From: a virus
Direction: 5' to 3' (one strand)
Length of the DNA: 56,348 bases
IMG/VR virus record: IMGVR_UViG_3300025151_000042
Span: 1 to 56,348 of that record
Below the pieces are notes generated by a model that ran no database searches, had not been told where the DNA came from, and saw nothing but the letters and a program-made list of their open reading frames with translations. A program made the translations under genes and the position numbers. How positions within the stretch are numbered: the stretch's first letter is position 1; each line of letters begins with the position of its first letter. This document shows, piece by piece, positions 18,762 through 28,297 of this stretch.

Positions 18762-19605
18762 CTGTATTCCACTCCTTAATGCCGTTCAATTCTGCCTCAC
18801 AATCTAGTGAAAAATCACACCACATTGGGCAGAAATAATCATTCCAATTCATAGGCCATTGTTGGGAAGTAAGAGACTCAATAGTGTCATATAATGATTC
18901 CTCAAATATTTTATACGACCTTTCTCTAAATGGCTCTAAAAGAGCGAAACCTTTCTCCGCACCAATCCACATAGTTTTACCTCTCTTATTACCTTCCAAT
19001 AATAATTTATCTTCTACGTCATATTCGTAATCGGGACTAATGTATAAGAAGTGAGAGACTTCATCATAATCTAATTTTCTAAGTAATCTTGTATAGTAAA
19101 CTAATTCTTTACGGGTTCTACTTAATTTAGACATAGACATATTACCCGTCTTTAATTCTACTAAAATCAACTGTTTTGTATCGGGATGTCTAAGCACTCC
19201 ATCTATCAAACCAACCCATACAACGGGCTGTCCGTTTAACTCTTCATAAACTTGATGCTTTACTTCTGCCTCTACAACCTCAAAGCCGCCCATATCATAG
19301 GCTATTTGATGCAATAGAAGGTTTAATGAATCAACTCCGTCATCGTCTGCTACGCCTTCTTCTGCTGCCGCTTCCATCAGCACGTCAGCACCGTCTAATA
19401 AACCTCTCTCCATAACATTATGTATGGCGACACCACGAATCATTTCTTCTGTACGCGGTGGGGTAGGTATATCAGCAACATAGCGCCAATAATATTGTCT
19501 AGGACACATATTGTAAGTCATAAAGGATGACTTACTTACTCTTAAGGAAGAATTATTACTTGGTATATATGATGATTCTTTTATTTGTTCTTCACTCGCT
19601 TTCAT
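18754..19605 (-). CDS. Cas4-like PD-(D/E)XK nuclease with Fe-S cluster cysteines
   Basis: 283 residues from the ATG at 19605. Nuclease motifs run in order: H62 (GVAIH), D135 (GLIDG), E150-x-K152 (VELKTG) and YYTRLL as the Q/YxxY-like helix. One cysteine before the nuclease core (C34) and three at the C-terminus (C259, C263, C269) match the 4Fe-4S clasp of Cas4/AddB-type nucleases. Expected activity is ssDNA exonuclease in end processing or recombination. There is no CRISPR array or other cas gene, so a replication/recombination role is more likely. Confidence 0.8.
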   Translation of the reverse strand: MKASEEQIKESSYIPSNNSSLRVSKSSFMTYNMCPRQYYWRYVADIPTPPRTEEMIRGVAIHNVMERGLLDGADVLMEAAAEEGVADDDGVDSLNLLLHQIAYDMGGFEVVEAEVKHQVYEELNGQPVVWVGLIDGVLRHPDTKQLILVELKTGNMSMSKLSRTRKELVYYTRLLRKLDYDEVSHFLYISPDYEYDVEDKLLLEGNKRGKTMWIGAEKGFALLEPFRERSYKIFEESLYDTIESLTSQQWPMNWNDYFCPMWCDFSLDCEAELNGIKEWNTDE

Positions 19606-19879
19606 CGGAAACAACTCCGTTATCCCAATCCTCAAAAGAAGTTTGGCTCTTACCGAACAAATCCGAACCACACATAGGACACATATCTTCTACTGGTATA
19701 TTAGGTAATAATGGCCTCATAATTTCTTCGCCACAAGAATGACAAGAAACTCTATCCATTTTATCTATATCAATCAACAAGTTATACATCATACTTTGTA
19801 ATTTTACTATATCTATACTCATATGTTGTATTATATTGACAGTCTCTCGCATAAACATCTGCACATCATCATCTTTCAT
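19592..19879 (-). CDS. Small zinc-ribbon protein, 95 residues
   Basis: An N-terminal helix (about 1-40) is followed by a zinc ribbon CHSCG (46-50) ... CPMCG (67-71) and an acidic tail. It lies between polymerase and Cas4-like nuclease and overlaps the latter's start by 14 bases. It may be an adaptor for polymerase or nuclease; no family recognised. Confidence 0.6.
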   Translation of the reverse strand: MKDDDVQMFMRETVNIIQHMSIDIVKLQSMMYNLLIDIDKMDRVSCHSCGEEIMRPLLPNIPVEDMCPMCGSDLFGKSQTSFEDWDNGVVSDESE

Positions 19880-19913
19880 ATTTATCTCACCTTATTACTA
19901 CTATTATAAAGTT

Positions 19914-22151
19914 TTATACCCAACCCATGTTTGCCAAACCATTTCTAGCATTTTCTATCGGTTGCGTACTCCACCCTGCCAAATCAAAGTATGGCTTTAT
20001 TTTTTTTATGACAAATCTATCTACCATAACCTTACTACCTATGGTTTCTATTCCCTCTACATCCTTTGGATTGTCAAATGCTATATACTTACCATTTTCA
20101 TTTAAGGTAACTAAAAAGAATGAGCCTTTTCTATATCCTTTTCCTAGATACTCGTTAGCCCATGCCGCACCTGCTGATGAGCCGGACAGTACTTTATACT
20201 GGCTTATATCTCTCTCTAATTTACCCTTCATACATAGGTCTATTGGGTCTGTTTCTCCCTTGATTACTGAATCTACCATAGCAGACAGTCTATCGGTTAC
20301 AGCAGACTCTTGTTCATTAGTTAATATTCCGGTAATAGTATCTAACATAGCCGCCTTCATAACAGGTGGCATTCTACTTTGTTTCATCTCAATACCTTTA
20401 ACGTAAATATTCGGTTCGTGATACTCACCATCAGTCCAAGTAACCATACCTGTGTATCTATTCTTAGCCACCATTATTATGCGAGAACACCACTTCTCAA
20501 ACTCAGTAACAATAGGTTTCATTCTTTCATTAATTAACTCTAATTTTTGTAGACCCTCTTCCGGTGTAGGTATGACGCAGAATACAGAATCAGTATGTCC
20601 ATAAATAACGTCAAACCCTACCCTTTTAGCCTCATCCATAAGTTGTCCTAGAGTCTGCCTAGACGTGTATGTAATAGCAGCCGCTATTTCGGGGTGATAC
20701 ATACCAAACTTAGCATCTCCCGCTACACCATACATAGAAGCAACAAGAGTCTTGGCTGCAAACTGCATACAATCCCACTTCTTTTTCTCATCACCTTCGG
20801 TCATAATCATCTTCATCTTAAACTCACTCCTAAAGCCAGTCATCAATTCCATTTGTCTTACTAGTAATCCTTGTTCTCCCTGTGTGAACTTAGAGCCATT
20901 ACCACAATCTACACCGTTCTCATCTAGCGTGTCCCAACTGATGTTATATTTAGCAGCATTGGAATGATACATGGCTCTTATATCTAAGATACCTACGTTA
21001 TCATATACACCTGCCTCTACCTTTAGAATCTCAGCACCCTCATAATCTACTTTAGCGAATTGAGGTTGCGAAGGTATTTTTCTATCAAACTGTTTATCTC
21101 TTAAAACTAAGTTAGTAAACATCTTAGTGATAAAGGGCGTACTTTTTATCTCACATTGTACGATATGTTGTAGGGCTGTATAGTAATCCAATGCGTTTAC
21201 TGCATCGTCTAACTTAGGTAGTAACCTAACGTCTTGTCTACAATAATGTATGTACAAATCCCTATCTTCATACCAAGATTCGTCGTGTCCTTTTTCTAAC
21301 TCAACTTTCTTTTCCCCTAATATTTCTTCCGCTACGTCGTTTAGTTTGTAAGAAGGTAGTTTTCCATTCTTCATCTCCCATAGTTTAGAAACAGCAAGCA
21401 TCAAGTCTATACAGTTTCTACCCACTATTGGCTGTTCCCAGTCTCCATACTCATACCTTAATCTCCTAAGAGGGGAGAGAGCATAAGAAGGTAGACCACA
21501 GGCTCTAGTACGCTCGACTATCTGCTTTATGTCAGCACCTACTACATACCACCCCGTAATAATATCGGGGTCGCAGTTCTTTAGTATTCTCATAAAATGT
21601 ATAAGCATGGAACGCTCACTAGGGAATCCCATAGCGGGTGTTTCGTACTTGTATTCTCCCAACTCAGAATACGGTACTCCTTCACCATCTTTCAAGTCTC
21701 TATCAGAAAGTGTCTTTTCGACAAACCATACATATTCTTTTCCGGTAAAATTATCATAGGCTACAATTACTCTCATGTGTCCTGTCGTTGGCGACCATTC
21801 ACAATCAAGATACCATGTTCTATGTTTATAGTTAGGTATAGGTTCGTTACCATCGTTAATATAATCACACAGCACTTTATTTGTGTAGGGTATGTTTGCC
21901 TCCCATGTAGAACCTACATAAGACATTTGCCTTACATCGTGTGGTGTAGCACAGTATACTTTAGTCAGAGACTCGCCATACAATCCAGTATAACCTGCCT
22001 CAGTTCTTACTGCCTCTGCAACATATGGTACGTTAGCATCTTCTATGTAACAGTAAGGCCAGTAACCACTAATAGTTTTCTCGTATCTTTTACCATTACT
22101 ATCTCTAGCCCTTATGAGAACATTTCTACCATTGGTTTTTTCTACAATCAT
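19914..22151 (-). CDS. polB: Family B DNA polymerase with proofreading exonuclease
   Basis: 745 residues, the replicative polymerase. Exonuclease motifs: ExoI D116-C-E118, ExoII TGWYVVGAD with D207, ExoIII YCRQD (Y303, D307). Polymerase motif A is D390-IRAMYHS, B is K467-TLVASMYG and C is YGHTDS (D521). Several consensus positions are changed: SLYPS to AMYHS in A, N to A in B, and the first aspartate of DTD to histidine in C. The catalytic D390 and D521 remain, so activity is plausible. It lacks obvious extra domains. Its start overlaps the upstream gene's stop. Confidence 0.95.
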   Translation of the reverse strand: MIVEKTNGRNVLIRARDSNGKRYEKTISGYWPYCYIEDANVPYVAEAVRTEAGYTGLYGESLTKVYCATPHDVRQMSYVGSTWEANIPYTNKVLCDYINDGNEPIPNYKHRTWYLDCEWSPTTGHMRVIVAYDNFTGKEYVWFVEKTLSDRDLKDGEGVPYSELGEYKYETPAMGFPSERSMLIHFMRILKNCDPDIITGWYVVGADIKQIVERTRACGLPSYALSPLRRLRYEYGDWEQPIVGRNCIDLMLAVSKLWEMKNGKLPSYKLNDVAEEILGEKKVELEKGHDESWYEDRDLYIHYCRQDVRLLPKLDDAVNALDYYTALQHIVQCEIKSTPFITKMFTNLVLRDKQFDRKIPSQPQFAKVDYEGAEILKVEAGVYDNVGILDIRAMYHSNAAKYNISWDTLDENGVDCGNGSKFTQGEQGLLVRQMELMTGFRSEFKMKMIMTEGDEKKKWDCMQFAAKTLVASMYGVAGDAKFGMYHPEIAAAITYTSRQTLGQLMDEAKRVGFDVIYGHTDSVFCVIPTPEEGLQKLELINERMKPIVTEFEKWCSRIIMVAKNRYTGMVTWTDGEYHEPNIYVKGIEMKQSRMPPVMKAAMLDTITGILTNEQESAVTDRLSAMVDSVIKGETDPIDLCMKGKLERDISQYKVLSGSSAGAAWANEYLGKGYRKGSFFLVTLNENGKYIAFDNPKDVEGIETIGSKVMVDRFVIKKIKPYFDLAGWSTQPIENARNGLANMGWV

Positions 22152-22294
22152 TCCACATCATGCCTAAACATTTTAAGGTCATTACAATGCTCGCATTCAT
22201 ATATTTCAGCATTTTCTATATGTTCTACAAAAACCCAAGAGAAAGTAGCCCCGCATCTTTCGCAGTTAGGCCAACGCTGTGTGTAATTAACCAT
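22148..22294 (-). CDS. Zinc-finger microprotein, 48 residues
   Basis: Start chosen at 22294 because it follows the upstream TGA by one base (TGA-T-ATG); a longer form from 22333 would overlap. CERCG and CEHCN form a four-cysteine zinc site. Its stop overlaps the polymerase start (ATGA), so it is made together with PolB. Confidence 0.6.
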   Translation of the reverse strand: MVNYTQRWPNCERCGATFSWVFVEHIENAEIYECEHCNDLKMFRHDVE

Positions 22295-22295
22295 A

Positions 22296-22556
22296 TCAAT
22301 CCAACCTTCTAGCCCCTCTACTACGGGTATCAATGTTATGGCGACGTAGCCAGTTATTGATGCACATTGGTGTTACTCCACATTCAATAGCAATAGTTTG
22401 CATATTCTTATTGTGTTTTACATACTGTGCGTGTAGCCACTCATAATCTCTATACAGAGGTTGTGAGTCAGTAGGTATGATAGTAATAGTAACCTCGTAC
22501 CCGTCAATCATTCTTTTGTTTTTCCCTAATTCTAATCCTGTCATTTCTATGTCCAT
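22296..22556 (-). CDS. Small HTH protein
   Basis: 86 residues. The C-terminal half is a helix-turn-helix (HNKNMQTIAIECGVTPMCIN followed by NWLRRHNI), similar to the DNA-binding helices in phage regulators and homing-endonuclease accessory domains. The N-terminal half has no recognisable nuclease motif. It lies between PCNA and the polymerase. A regulator or origin-binding protein is possible. Confidence 0.55.
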   Translation of the reverse strand: MDIEMTGLELGKNKRMIDGYEVTITIIPTDSQPLYRDYEWLHAQYVKHNKNMQTIAIECGVTPMCINNWLRRHNIDTRSRGARRLD

Positions 22557-22560
22557 TCAA

Positions 22561-23367
22561 TCACCCCAAGTTACCTGCTTGGAAAATAAAGTCGCCATCA
22601 CCCAATGTAATTAGCATTCTAATACCCTGTCCTTCGGGTACAAAGTTAAAAAAGTGTATATCAGCCGTTCCTGTCAACTCTTTGAAAACATACTCTAAGC
22701 CGCCATTGTAGTCGGCTTCAAATATATCTTGTGGTTTTGGGTCAATCTGTGAGATAGTTTTACCTTTAAGTTGTTTTCCAACCTCTACACATAAACCATT
22801 TTCGTCAGAAATTATTCTGTATTTGTTATATCTTTGATTATTCATATTGTCGCATCTAAACGCTTCGTATAAGGTAGTGGTATCAATACCCTCCCAAGAT
22901 GCAAACGGCTTTCTTTTAGCACCACTATTGAGCATATATGTTGTATCAGTCAAGTCTATCTTCGTAGCCAACCTAACAGATTTCGCTTCCCACTCTGCTA
23001 CATTAGAAGATGTGTGAGGAAATGCTAGAGCCTTATCAGAAGAAGTCATAGTAGTTTGTTTGTTAGATGATTTTAAGATAATTTTATCTTCTCCAATATC
23101 CAACCTAATAACACCACCATGATATTTCAACGCACCTAAGAATGCCTCTATATCAGATATAGCAAAGTCTCCTTCACCGGAACAAGGTATAGACAACAAA
23201 GTCAATGAAGTAAGGCCATCTTTGACAAGAGAGCAAGCAGTAAGTCTACCACTTGCTGCTCTCATCATTAAAGAATGAACCTGTGGTGTTACTTTTCCCG
23301 AAACATTTTGTTTTCTTTGGGACAAGGTAAGTAACCACGTTAAAGACGTGCCATCAACGGTAATCAT
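22561..23367 (-). CDS. pcn: PCNA-like sliding clamp
   Basis: 268 residues, close to the archaeal PCNA length. The two-fold alternation of beta strands and alpha helices and segments such as LDIGEDKIIL, KIDLTDTTYML and YVFKELTGTADI fit the clamp fold, and neighbours are polymerase, RFC and primase. It should form the ring that tethers PolB. Divergence from cellular PCNA is large, so the call relies on both pattern and context. Confidence 0.75.
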   Translation of the reverse strand: MITVDGTSLTWLLTLSQRKQNVSGKVTPQVHSLMMRAASGRLTACSLVKDGLTSLTLLSIPCSGEGDFAISDIEAFLGALKYHGGVIRLDIGEDKIILKSSNKQTTMTSSDKALAFPHTSSNVAEWEAKSVRLATKIDLTDTTYMLNSGAKRKPFASWEGIDTTTLYEAFRCDNMNNQRYNKYRIISDENGLCVEVGKQLKGKTISQIDPKPQDIFEADYNGGLEYVFKELTGTADIHFFNFVPEGQGIRMLITLGDGDFIFQAGNLG

Positions 23368-23371
23368 ATAA

Positions 23372-24316
23372 TCACTCCATAAACGGTAGACCTAACCACT
23401 CTACGTTACCATTGGAAACTTTTAGAATGTCGTGCTTTGTACCCACCATTTCTATGTTGTTACCTTTCATTTCTTCTATGGTAGCACGTACAACCCATTC
23501 ACCTTCGTTGAGTGTTCTATCACCCTCAACACCGGAAGCAGGGTCAGCCTTCTTCATGTATCGGTTTAGGAAAACTTGTTGTGAGAACTTACGCATAGTA
23601 CCCTTTTCCCATTCCGGTCTAAAACCAACAGTCATTAGTACCTTTTTACCTGTACCGTCATCCATATATTGTTGTACTGCCTTGAGATGGAAAGTAAAGT
23701 AAACTTTAGCCACGTTAAGACTGTGTAATCTAGTCAGAACATTTCTGTAAAGCCTGTTTCTCTCTCGCCATTCTTTTTGGTTAAAAGTACCATCTTCTGT
23801 TTCAATGACACCACGACTTAGTAATGATGCTCTCATAGCGTGTTCACACCATTTCAAGAATGTAGAACCACCATCAAAGATGACACCACCTACTGAGTCG
23901 GGGTCATTCTTAACTTTCTCAGCAAGTATATTAACATACCAAGATGTCTTGTCAAGTAGAGCCTTGTAATCTACGTTGTTATCCGCATCAAAGATAGAAT
24001 CGTCAGTCTCGTCATGTAATGGTAACACAACTATATTAGTTGCGTTAGGAAATACATGGTCTACGGTAGACTTTGCAGAGTTATCTATGTCAAAAATATA
24101 GATTGTTTTACCTGCTGCTATTTCTTTAGTTAGGCAAGAGAGAGCCAAACCTGTTTTAGCCGTGTTTTCATGACCTACAAAGGCCGCACGATGTGTTATG
24201 GCCTGTATAGTATTGTTCTCAAACAGATTCTTGTAATAAGATTCATCGAATCTATTTACAGGTTCAGCAGTCTTTGGTGTAGTCGTAGGTTTTGCTTGTG
24301 TTCCCCATGCGCTCAT
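23372..24316 (-). CDS. RecA/RadA-like (Sak4-type) ATPase
   Basis: 314 residues. A P-loop at 48-55 (GHENTAKT) is followed by an early acidic strand (IYIFDIDN) and a Walker B strand (GGVIFDG). This matches the single RecA-core ATPases found in phage recombination and replication modules. The N-terminal 35 residues look disordered. It could promote single-strand annealing or act as recombination mediator. It sits between GroEL and PCNA. Confidence 0.7.
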   Translation of the reverse strand: MSAWGTQAKPTTTPKTAEPVNRFDESYYKNLFENNTIQAITHRAAFVGHENTAKTGLALSCLTKEIAAGKTIYIFDIDNSAKSTVDHVFPNATNIVVLPLHDETDDSIFDADNNVDYKALLDKTSWYVNILAEKVKNDPDSVGGVIFDGGSTFLKWCEHAMRASLLSRGVIETEDGTFNQKEWRERNRLYRNVLTRLHSLNVAKVYFTFHLKAVQQYMDDGTGKKVLMTVGFRPEWEKGTMRKFSQQVFLNRYMKKADPASGVEGDRTLNEGEWVVRATIEEMKGNNIEMVGTKHDILKVSNGNVEWLGLPFME

Positions 24317-24340
24317 ATATATTCCTCTGATGTATTAGGG

Positions 24341-25885
24341 TTATAAACTTTCAGTTAATATCGCTGCATCAGTCATAAGAAGTAATGCTGCCACGCTAAC
24401 CGCAGATTCTAAACTGTTAATTGTAACCTGTACAGGGTCAATAACTCCATCATTAAATGCGTTTCTAACCTCAGTAGTTTTACCACAAATATATTGTTTG
24501 TACGTATGTATAGGTATCTCGCCCGTATTATTACCTGCATTCTGTATTATTGCAGTTATAGGTGCTAATAATCCAAGATTAAATAACTTCTTAATATGGT
24601 AATCAACATCTTCGGGGTGTTGTGACAATTTCATTCTAGCAAAGTATAGTGCTGAACCACCACCTGCGACCACGCCACTATCCATAGCCAAACGACAGGC
24701 GTTTACTGCATCATCTACACGTTCCTTTCTTTCTAGTTGTTCGACTTCTGATTTACCACCGACATATATTTTAGATATGCCGTTAGTCAATCTTGATATA
24801 CGATTGTTATAGTATTGTTGCATCCAATCATTAGTTGCTTCATCTTCATAACAGGCCAAAGAATCTAAGTGTTCGTTTAATTCATCGGACGGCTCTCCAC
24901 TCGATGTTATAATAGTAGTCAAAGCAGAAGATTGTATTTTCTCACAAGAGCCAACATCAAATGACGTTAGTTTCGTGATAGATTCTCCTAGAGAAGTCTT
25001 AAACAAATTACTCTTAGTAACTAATGCTATATCTTCTAACCATGCTTGTTGTTCTTCCGGCATACCCGAAGGTTTGACTAACAACGCACTTATTTTACCT
25101 TGTGCTATGTTGACTAAAAGATTCTGTAACGCTTGATGATTAAAGTCAGCACAGAATATAGCAATAGGTTTGTTGTCTTTGACTGCTAACTCTAAAGCAG
25201 GTATCAAAGCATTGAATGTCTCTATCCTTTCAGTAGTAACTACAACCATAGGGTTATCTAAGATGCATCTAGCCTTCGGACTGTTAATCATAATGTTGTG
25301 TGCGTAACCCGCTAAAACTTCTAATCCTTGCACATCTTCCGTGTATGTTTCATAAGTAGGACTTTTTTCTATCGTAATAGTACCCTTACTGCCTGTCTTA
25401 TTGATAACTTCTGCTATCATTTTACCTAATTCGGGGTCATTGTTAGCAGCAATAGTAGCCACATCTTCGATAGAAAAGTCATCGGTCTTGATGTCATTAA
25501 GATAATCTATTGTCTCTTCTAAGTAATAACCCAAAGCATCTCTTATAACAATAGGACTAACGCCCTGTTCTATTAAGGAAAGAGAACCATTACACAAAGC
25601 CTGTGCTATCAATGTAGCAGTAGTAGTACCATCACCCGATTTTTCCTGTGCTTCTGATGCGACCTCTTTAAGAAGGTCTATACCCATTTGTACATAGGGG
25701 TCTTTATCATTGATAGCCCTAGCAACAGTAACACCGTCGTTGAGAATGACAGGCATACCCGCAGGGTTTTGTATGATAACTGTTCTAGCATTTACACCTA
25801 GAGTACCTTTGACTGCGTTAGCAACCTTGTTTACACCTTTGAGTAATTTGACCTTAGCATCCATTCCTGTTAATATTGTTTCCAT
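24341..25885 (-). CDS. groEL: Group I chaperonin GroEL (Hsp60)
   Basis: 514 residues. Diagnostic GroEL segments are present: N-terminal NAVKGTLG, D50-GVTVA, GDGTTTATLIAQAL (84 onward), and VDDAVNACRLAMDSGVVAGG, so all three ATPase aspartates (GroEL D52, D87, D398) are retained. The insertion pattern is bacterial-type Hsp60, not the archaeal thermosome, and the C-terminal Gly-Gly-Met tail is absent. It is next to a GroES-like gene. The pair probably folds virus proteins such as the capsid protein, as T4 gp31 with host GroEL does. Confidence 0.95.
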   Translation of the reverse strand: METILTGMDAKVKLLKGVNKVANAVKGTLGVNARTVIIQNPAGMPVILNDGVTVARAINDKDPYVQMGIDLLKEVASEAQEKSGDGTTTATLIAQALCNGSLSLIEQGVSPIVIRDALGYYLEETIDYLNDIKTDDFSIEDVATIAANNDPELGKMIAEVINKTGSKGTITIEKSPTYETYTEDVQGLEVLAGYAHNIMINSPKARCILDNPMVVVTTERIETFNALIPALELAVKDNKPIAIFCADFNHQALQNLLVNIAQGKISALLVKPSGMPEEQQAWLEDIALVTKSNLFKTSLGESITKLTSFDVGSCEKIQSSALTTIITSSGEPSDELNEHLDSLACYEDEATNDWMQQYYNNRISRLTNGISKIYVGGKSEVEQLERKERVDDAVNACRLAMDSGVVAGGGSALYFARMKLSQHPEDVDYHIKKLFNLGLLAPITAIIQNAGNNTGEIPIHTYKQYICGKTTEVRNAFNDGVIDPVQVTINSLESAVSVAALLLMTDAAILTESL

Positions 25886-25894
25886 AAAAATACC

Positions 25895-26179
25895 TCACAA
25901 AAAGTCCGGTTCTTCACCGTAGTATTCTTCTCCACCTATATAGTAAGGCACTTCTTCACCATCAAATGCTAATATAGCACTATGGTGTAGACACACTCTA
26001 CCATCATCTAGAGTCATTTCTATACTATCGCCATTGAATAGTACGGTGTCTCCGACCCCTATTGCTAGGGGTACTAGAGAACCAATACTATCTACGACAT
26101 ATTCTTTTGCGGTAATAAGACCTGTGGTACTTATTGTCTCAGCCATCTTTAGGATAACGTATTCTCCTACAGCCTTCAT
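25895..26179 (-). CDS. groES: GroES-like co-chaperonin (Cpn10)
   Basis: 94 residues from the ATG at 26179, which overlaps the preceding stop as ATGA; an in-frame ATG at 26188 is also possible. The protein starts MKAVGEYVILK, has a mobile-loop-like glycine/threonine region, then VGDTVLF and HHSAILA in the positions of GroES VGDIVIF and EDILA. The acidic C-terminal tail (EEYYGEEPDF) is not typical. It should cap the adjacent GroEL. Confidence 0.85.
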   Translation of the reverse strand: MKAVGEYVILKMAETISTTGLITAKEYVVDSIGSLVPLAIGVGDTVLFNGDSIEMTLDDGRVCLHHSAILAFDGEEVPYYIGGEEYYGEEPDFL

Positions 26180-27345
26180 TGTTCCCACCCATCGTTTTCA
26201 ACGACAGGCTCTACCATTTGAGGAATAGCGTCGAAAGCATACCAACCATTGACTGATAGCCTATCTTCACCTTCTCTACTTCTCCAAGCCCCACCTAGTA
26301 GTAGCATCTTTGTTCCTACTGCAAAGTCAATTTCTTCATCACAATATACATCAACTGTACCTGCCATAGAAGTAATATCTGTATCAGCACATACTAGGAT
26401 GTAACCGCCATTGTCTCTTGGGTCTATGTGTATTACCTCAGTAATAACAGCACAGTTTCTATCCCACCAACCTTCTTGACCGTTGAAGGTATCGTAGTAA
26501 GTACCTAAACCTGCGAGGTTAGGTAGAAGATTTTCATTACCAATCAAATCACCAATAATATCAGTAGGTGAACCACTAAACAGATTAGCCAAAGAAGCAT
26601 CAGTAGTTGGTACTGAGACATCAGCATTTAGGTAACATCTATCATTATTACCACCCTTCATAGGAATAGTTAACGGAGTAAATGTAGGGAACTGCCTATC
26701 AGCAGCAGCACCATTACCACTTACTTTAAGTATTTTTAAGGAATCATTAGTTCCTTGTTTACGGCCATAGAACAATGATGTTCTTTCTCTCTCATCTTGA
26801 GGGCGAGCCGCACCGTATTTGAAGTTAGCATCACCGGATGGGAATGTCGGGTTGTTTTTATCCCACACTACATAGAAATGTGTGTTACCATCTAGTCTCA
26901 TTGTGTGTTTTGGTAGAGAAGATACGTCAGACTCAGTACCAATACCGAACATTTCTGCCGCAAGTCTTGTGTATGTACCGTCATTGTTATCTTCAAAGAC
27001 AACAACTGCCCCACTATCAATCAGTACTTGACGTACATCATCAGTAGCAGTCATAAGTTGATTCTTCATCTTATTGTATAGGATTTTACCCCATTCTTTA
27101 GGGCGTGGTACAGAGATAAACATACCTTCGTAGACATCCGAGCCTGTTCTTTTTAGTCTAGCAGTTTCAGAAGAGATTTGGCGACCTGCGACTCTTAGTG
27201 CAAGTACGGCACAATCTTCATCAGAGCGACCTGCATTTTTCCATGCAGCCCCCTGCTCTACAAGGACTGTATCAGCCCTCTCTTGCACCATCTCCGGTGC
27301 GACGTTCAATGTTTTAGCAATATTTTCAAGCATCTGATTTGACAT
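26176..27345 (-). CDS. Candidate replication protein A-like ssDNA-binding protein
   Basis: 389 residues. An N-terminal helical part (about 1-65) precedes a larger beta-rich region. The segment at about 295-380 (VITEVIHIDPRDNGGYILVC, then VDVYCDEEIDFAVGTKMLLL) has the strand order of an OB fold. It is flanked by RFC and GroES/GroEL and no other SSB/RPA is visible, so ssDNA binding is the best guess. No zinc finger is apparent. A divergent structural or primase-associated role cannot be excluded. Confidence 0.45.
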   Translation of the reverse strand: MSNQMLENIAKTLNVAPEMVQERADTVLVEQGAAWKNAGRSDEDCAVLALRVAGRQISSETARLKRTGSDVYEGMFISVPRPKEWGKILYNKMKNQLMTATDDVRQVLIDSGAVVVFEDNNDGTYTRLAAEMFGIGTESDVSSLPKHTMRLDGNTHFYVVWDKNNPTFPSGDANFKYGAARPQDERERTSLFYGRKQGTNDSLKILKVSGNGAAADRQFPTFTPLTIPMKGGNNDRCYLNADVSVPTTDASLANLFSGSPTDIIGDLIGNENLLPNLAGLGTYYDTFNGQEGWWDRNCAVITEVIHIDPRDNGGYILVCADTDITSMAGTVDVYCDEEIDFAVGTKMLLLGGAWRSREGEDRLSVNGWYAFDAIPQMVEPVVENDGWEQ

Positions 27346-27385
27346 CTTTAATACCTCAGTTATTTTATCGTGTCCATTAATACGG

Positions 27386-28264
27386 TTATAAAGAATGCGG
27401 TTGCATTAGCATTCTTAAGAAATTACCCTTAACAATATCTTCGTCAACACCGCTAATTAAATCTCTTTCGGCTGTTATAGCCGCATCAATGACTGTCATT
27501 TTGCCTTCGCTACTAGCGTCGGACTCTATTGCGTAATCAAATACGCTTCTTATGGTCTGCCTTACATCGTTCTTACCAAAGAACTTGACGGCATTCTTGA
27601 AATCTTTCTCTCTGAAACATAGAGTCAATAGAAACTTACTATCAAACTCTTTTACCGTTAAACTATGTACGAATGCTTTTCCTTTCTCTTCACCTAAAGA
27701 ATCGTAAGCCTGTAAAGCATTGATAGCATTTCTCAAATCACCACTATGTGCTTCACAAATCATACGAAGATGTGCCTCTGTTATAATCACATTTTCGGCT
27801 ACAACAATCTGTTGTAGTCTCTTGTACATTTCATTTATCTCTATCGGCCTAAACTCTAATGTCCTACATCTTGAACGTAAGTAAGGACTTACTTTTTCGA
27901 TATTATTACAAGTAAGAATAAAGTAACCCTGTGCATTCTCTATCACACCTTTCAAAGCCCCCTGTGCTTCCGGTGTCAATTGGTCTGCTTCGTCTAACAA
28001 GATGTATTGATTATAGTTACCGGAACGTGTCAAGGGTAACAACTCTTCTTCTACAAATGCTATACCTCTAGTATTCTTGGAAGAAGCATTGAATATATGT
28101 AAGGGGAAGCCCCTTTCGTTGGCGATAACGTGAGCATAAGTAGTTTTACCGACACCTGCTTCCTTACTGTGCAATAGAAGGTGTTGGTCTAAATTAGAGA
28201 AATTGTTGTTAGCGACCATTTCATCGAATGTAGTAGGTCTGTATTTAGTAGCCCATGTTACCAT
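27386..28264 (-). CDS. rfcS: Replication factor C small subunit (clamp loader ATPase)
   Basis: 292 residues of an AAA+ clamp loader. The Walker A is AGVGKTT (K40), Walker B ILLDEAD (91-94), and the RFC-box SRC arginine-finger motif is at 131-133. A C-terminal helical collar follows. It should load the viral PCNA. Only one RFC-type gene is seen, so it may form a homomer or use a host large subunit. It is slightly shorter than cellular RfcS (about 320). Confidence 0.92.
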   Translation of the reverse strand: MVTWATKYRPTTFDEMVANNNFSNLDQHLLLHSKEAGVGKTTYAHVIANERGFPLHIFNASSKNTRGIAFVEEELLPLTRSGNYNQYILLDEADQLTPEAQGALKGVIENAQGYFILTCNNIEKVSPYLRSRCRTLEFRPIEINEMYKRLQQIVVAENVIITEAHLRMICEAHSGDLRNAINALQAYDSLGEEKGKAFVHSLTVKEFDSKFLLTLCFREKDFKNAVKFFGKNDVRQTIRSVFDYAIESDASSEGKMTVIDAAITAERDLISGVDEDIVKGNFLRMLMQPHSL

Positions 28265-28297
28265 GAGAAAAACTGTGTTGTATTAGGGTTATAAACA

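Noticed and set aside
18754-19605. CRISPR-associated Cas4
   Set aside because: No CRISPR repeat array or other cas gene is visible. The nuclease is placed in a replication operon.
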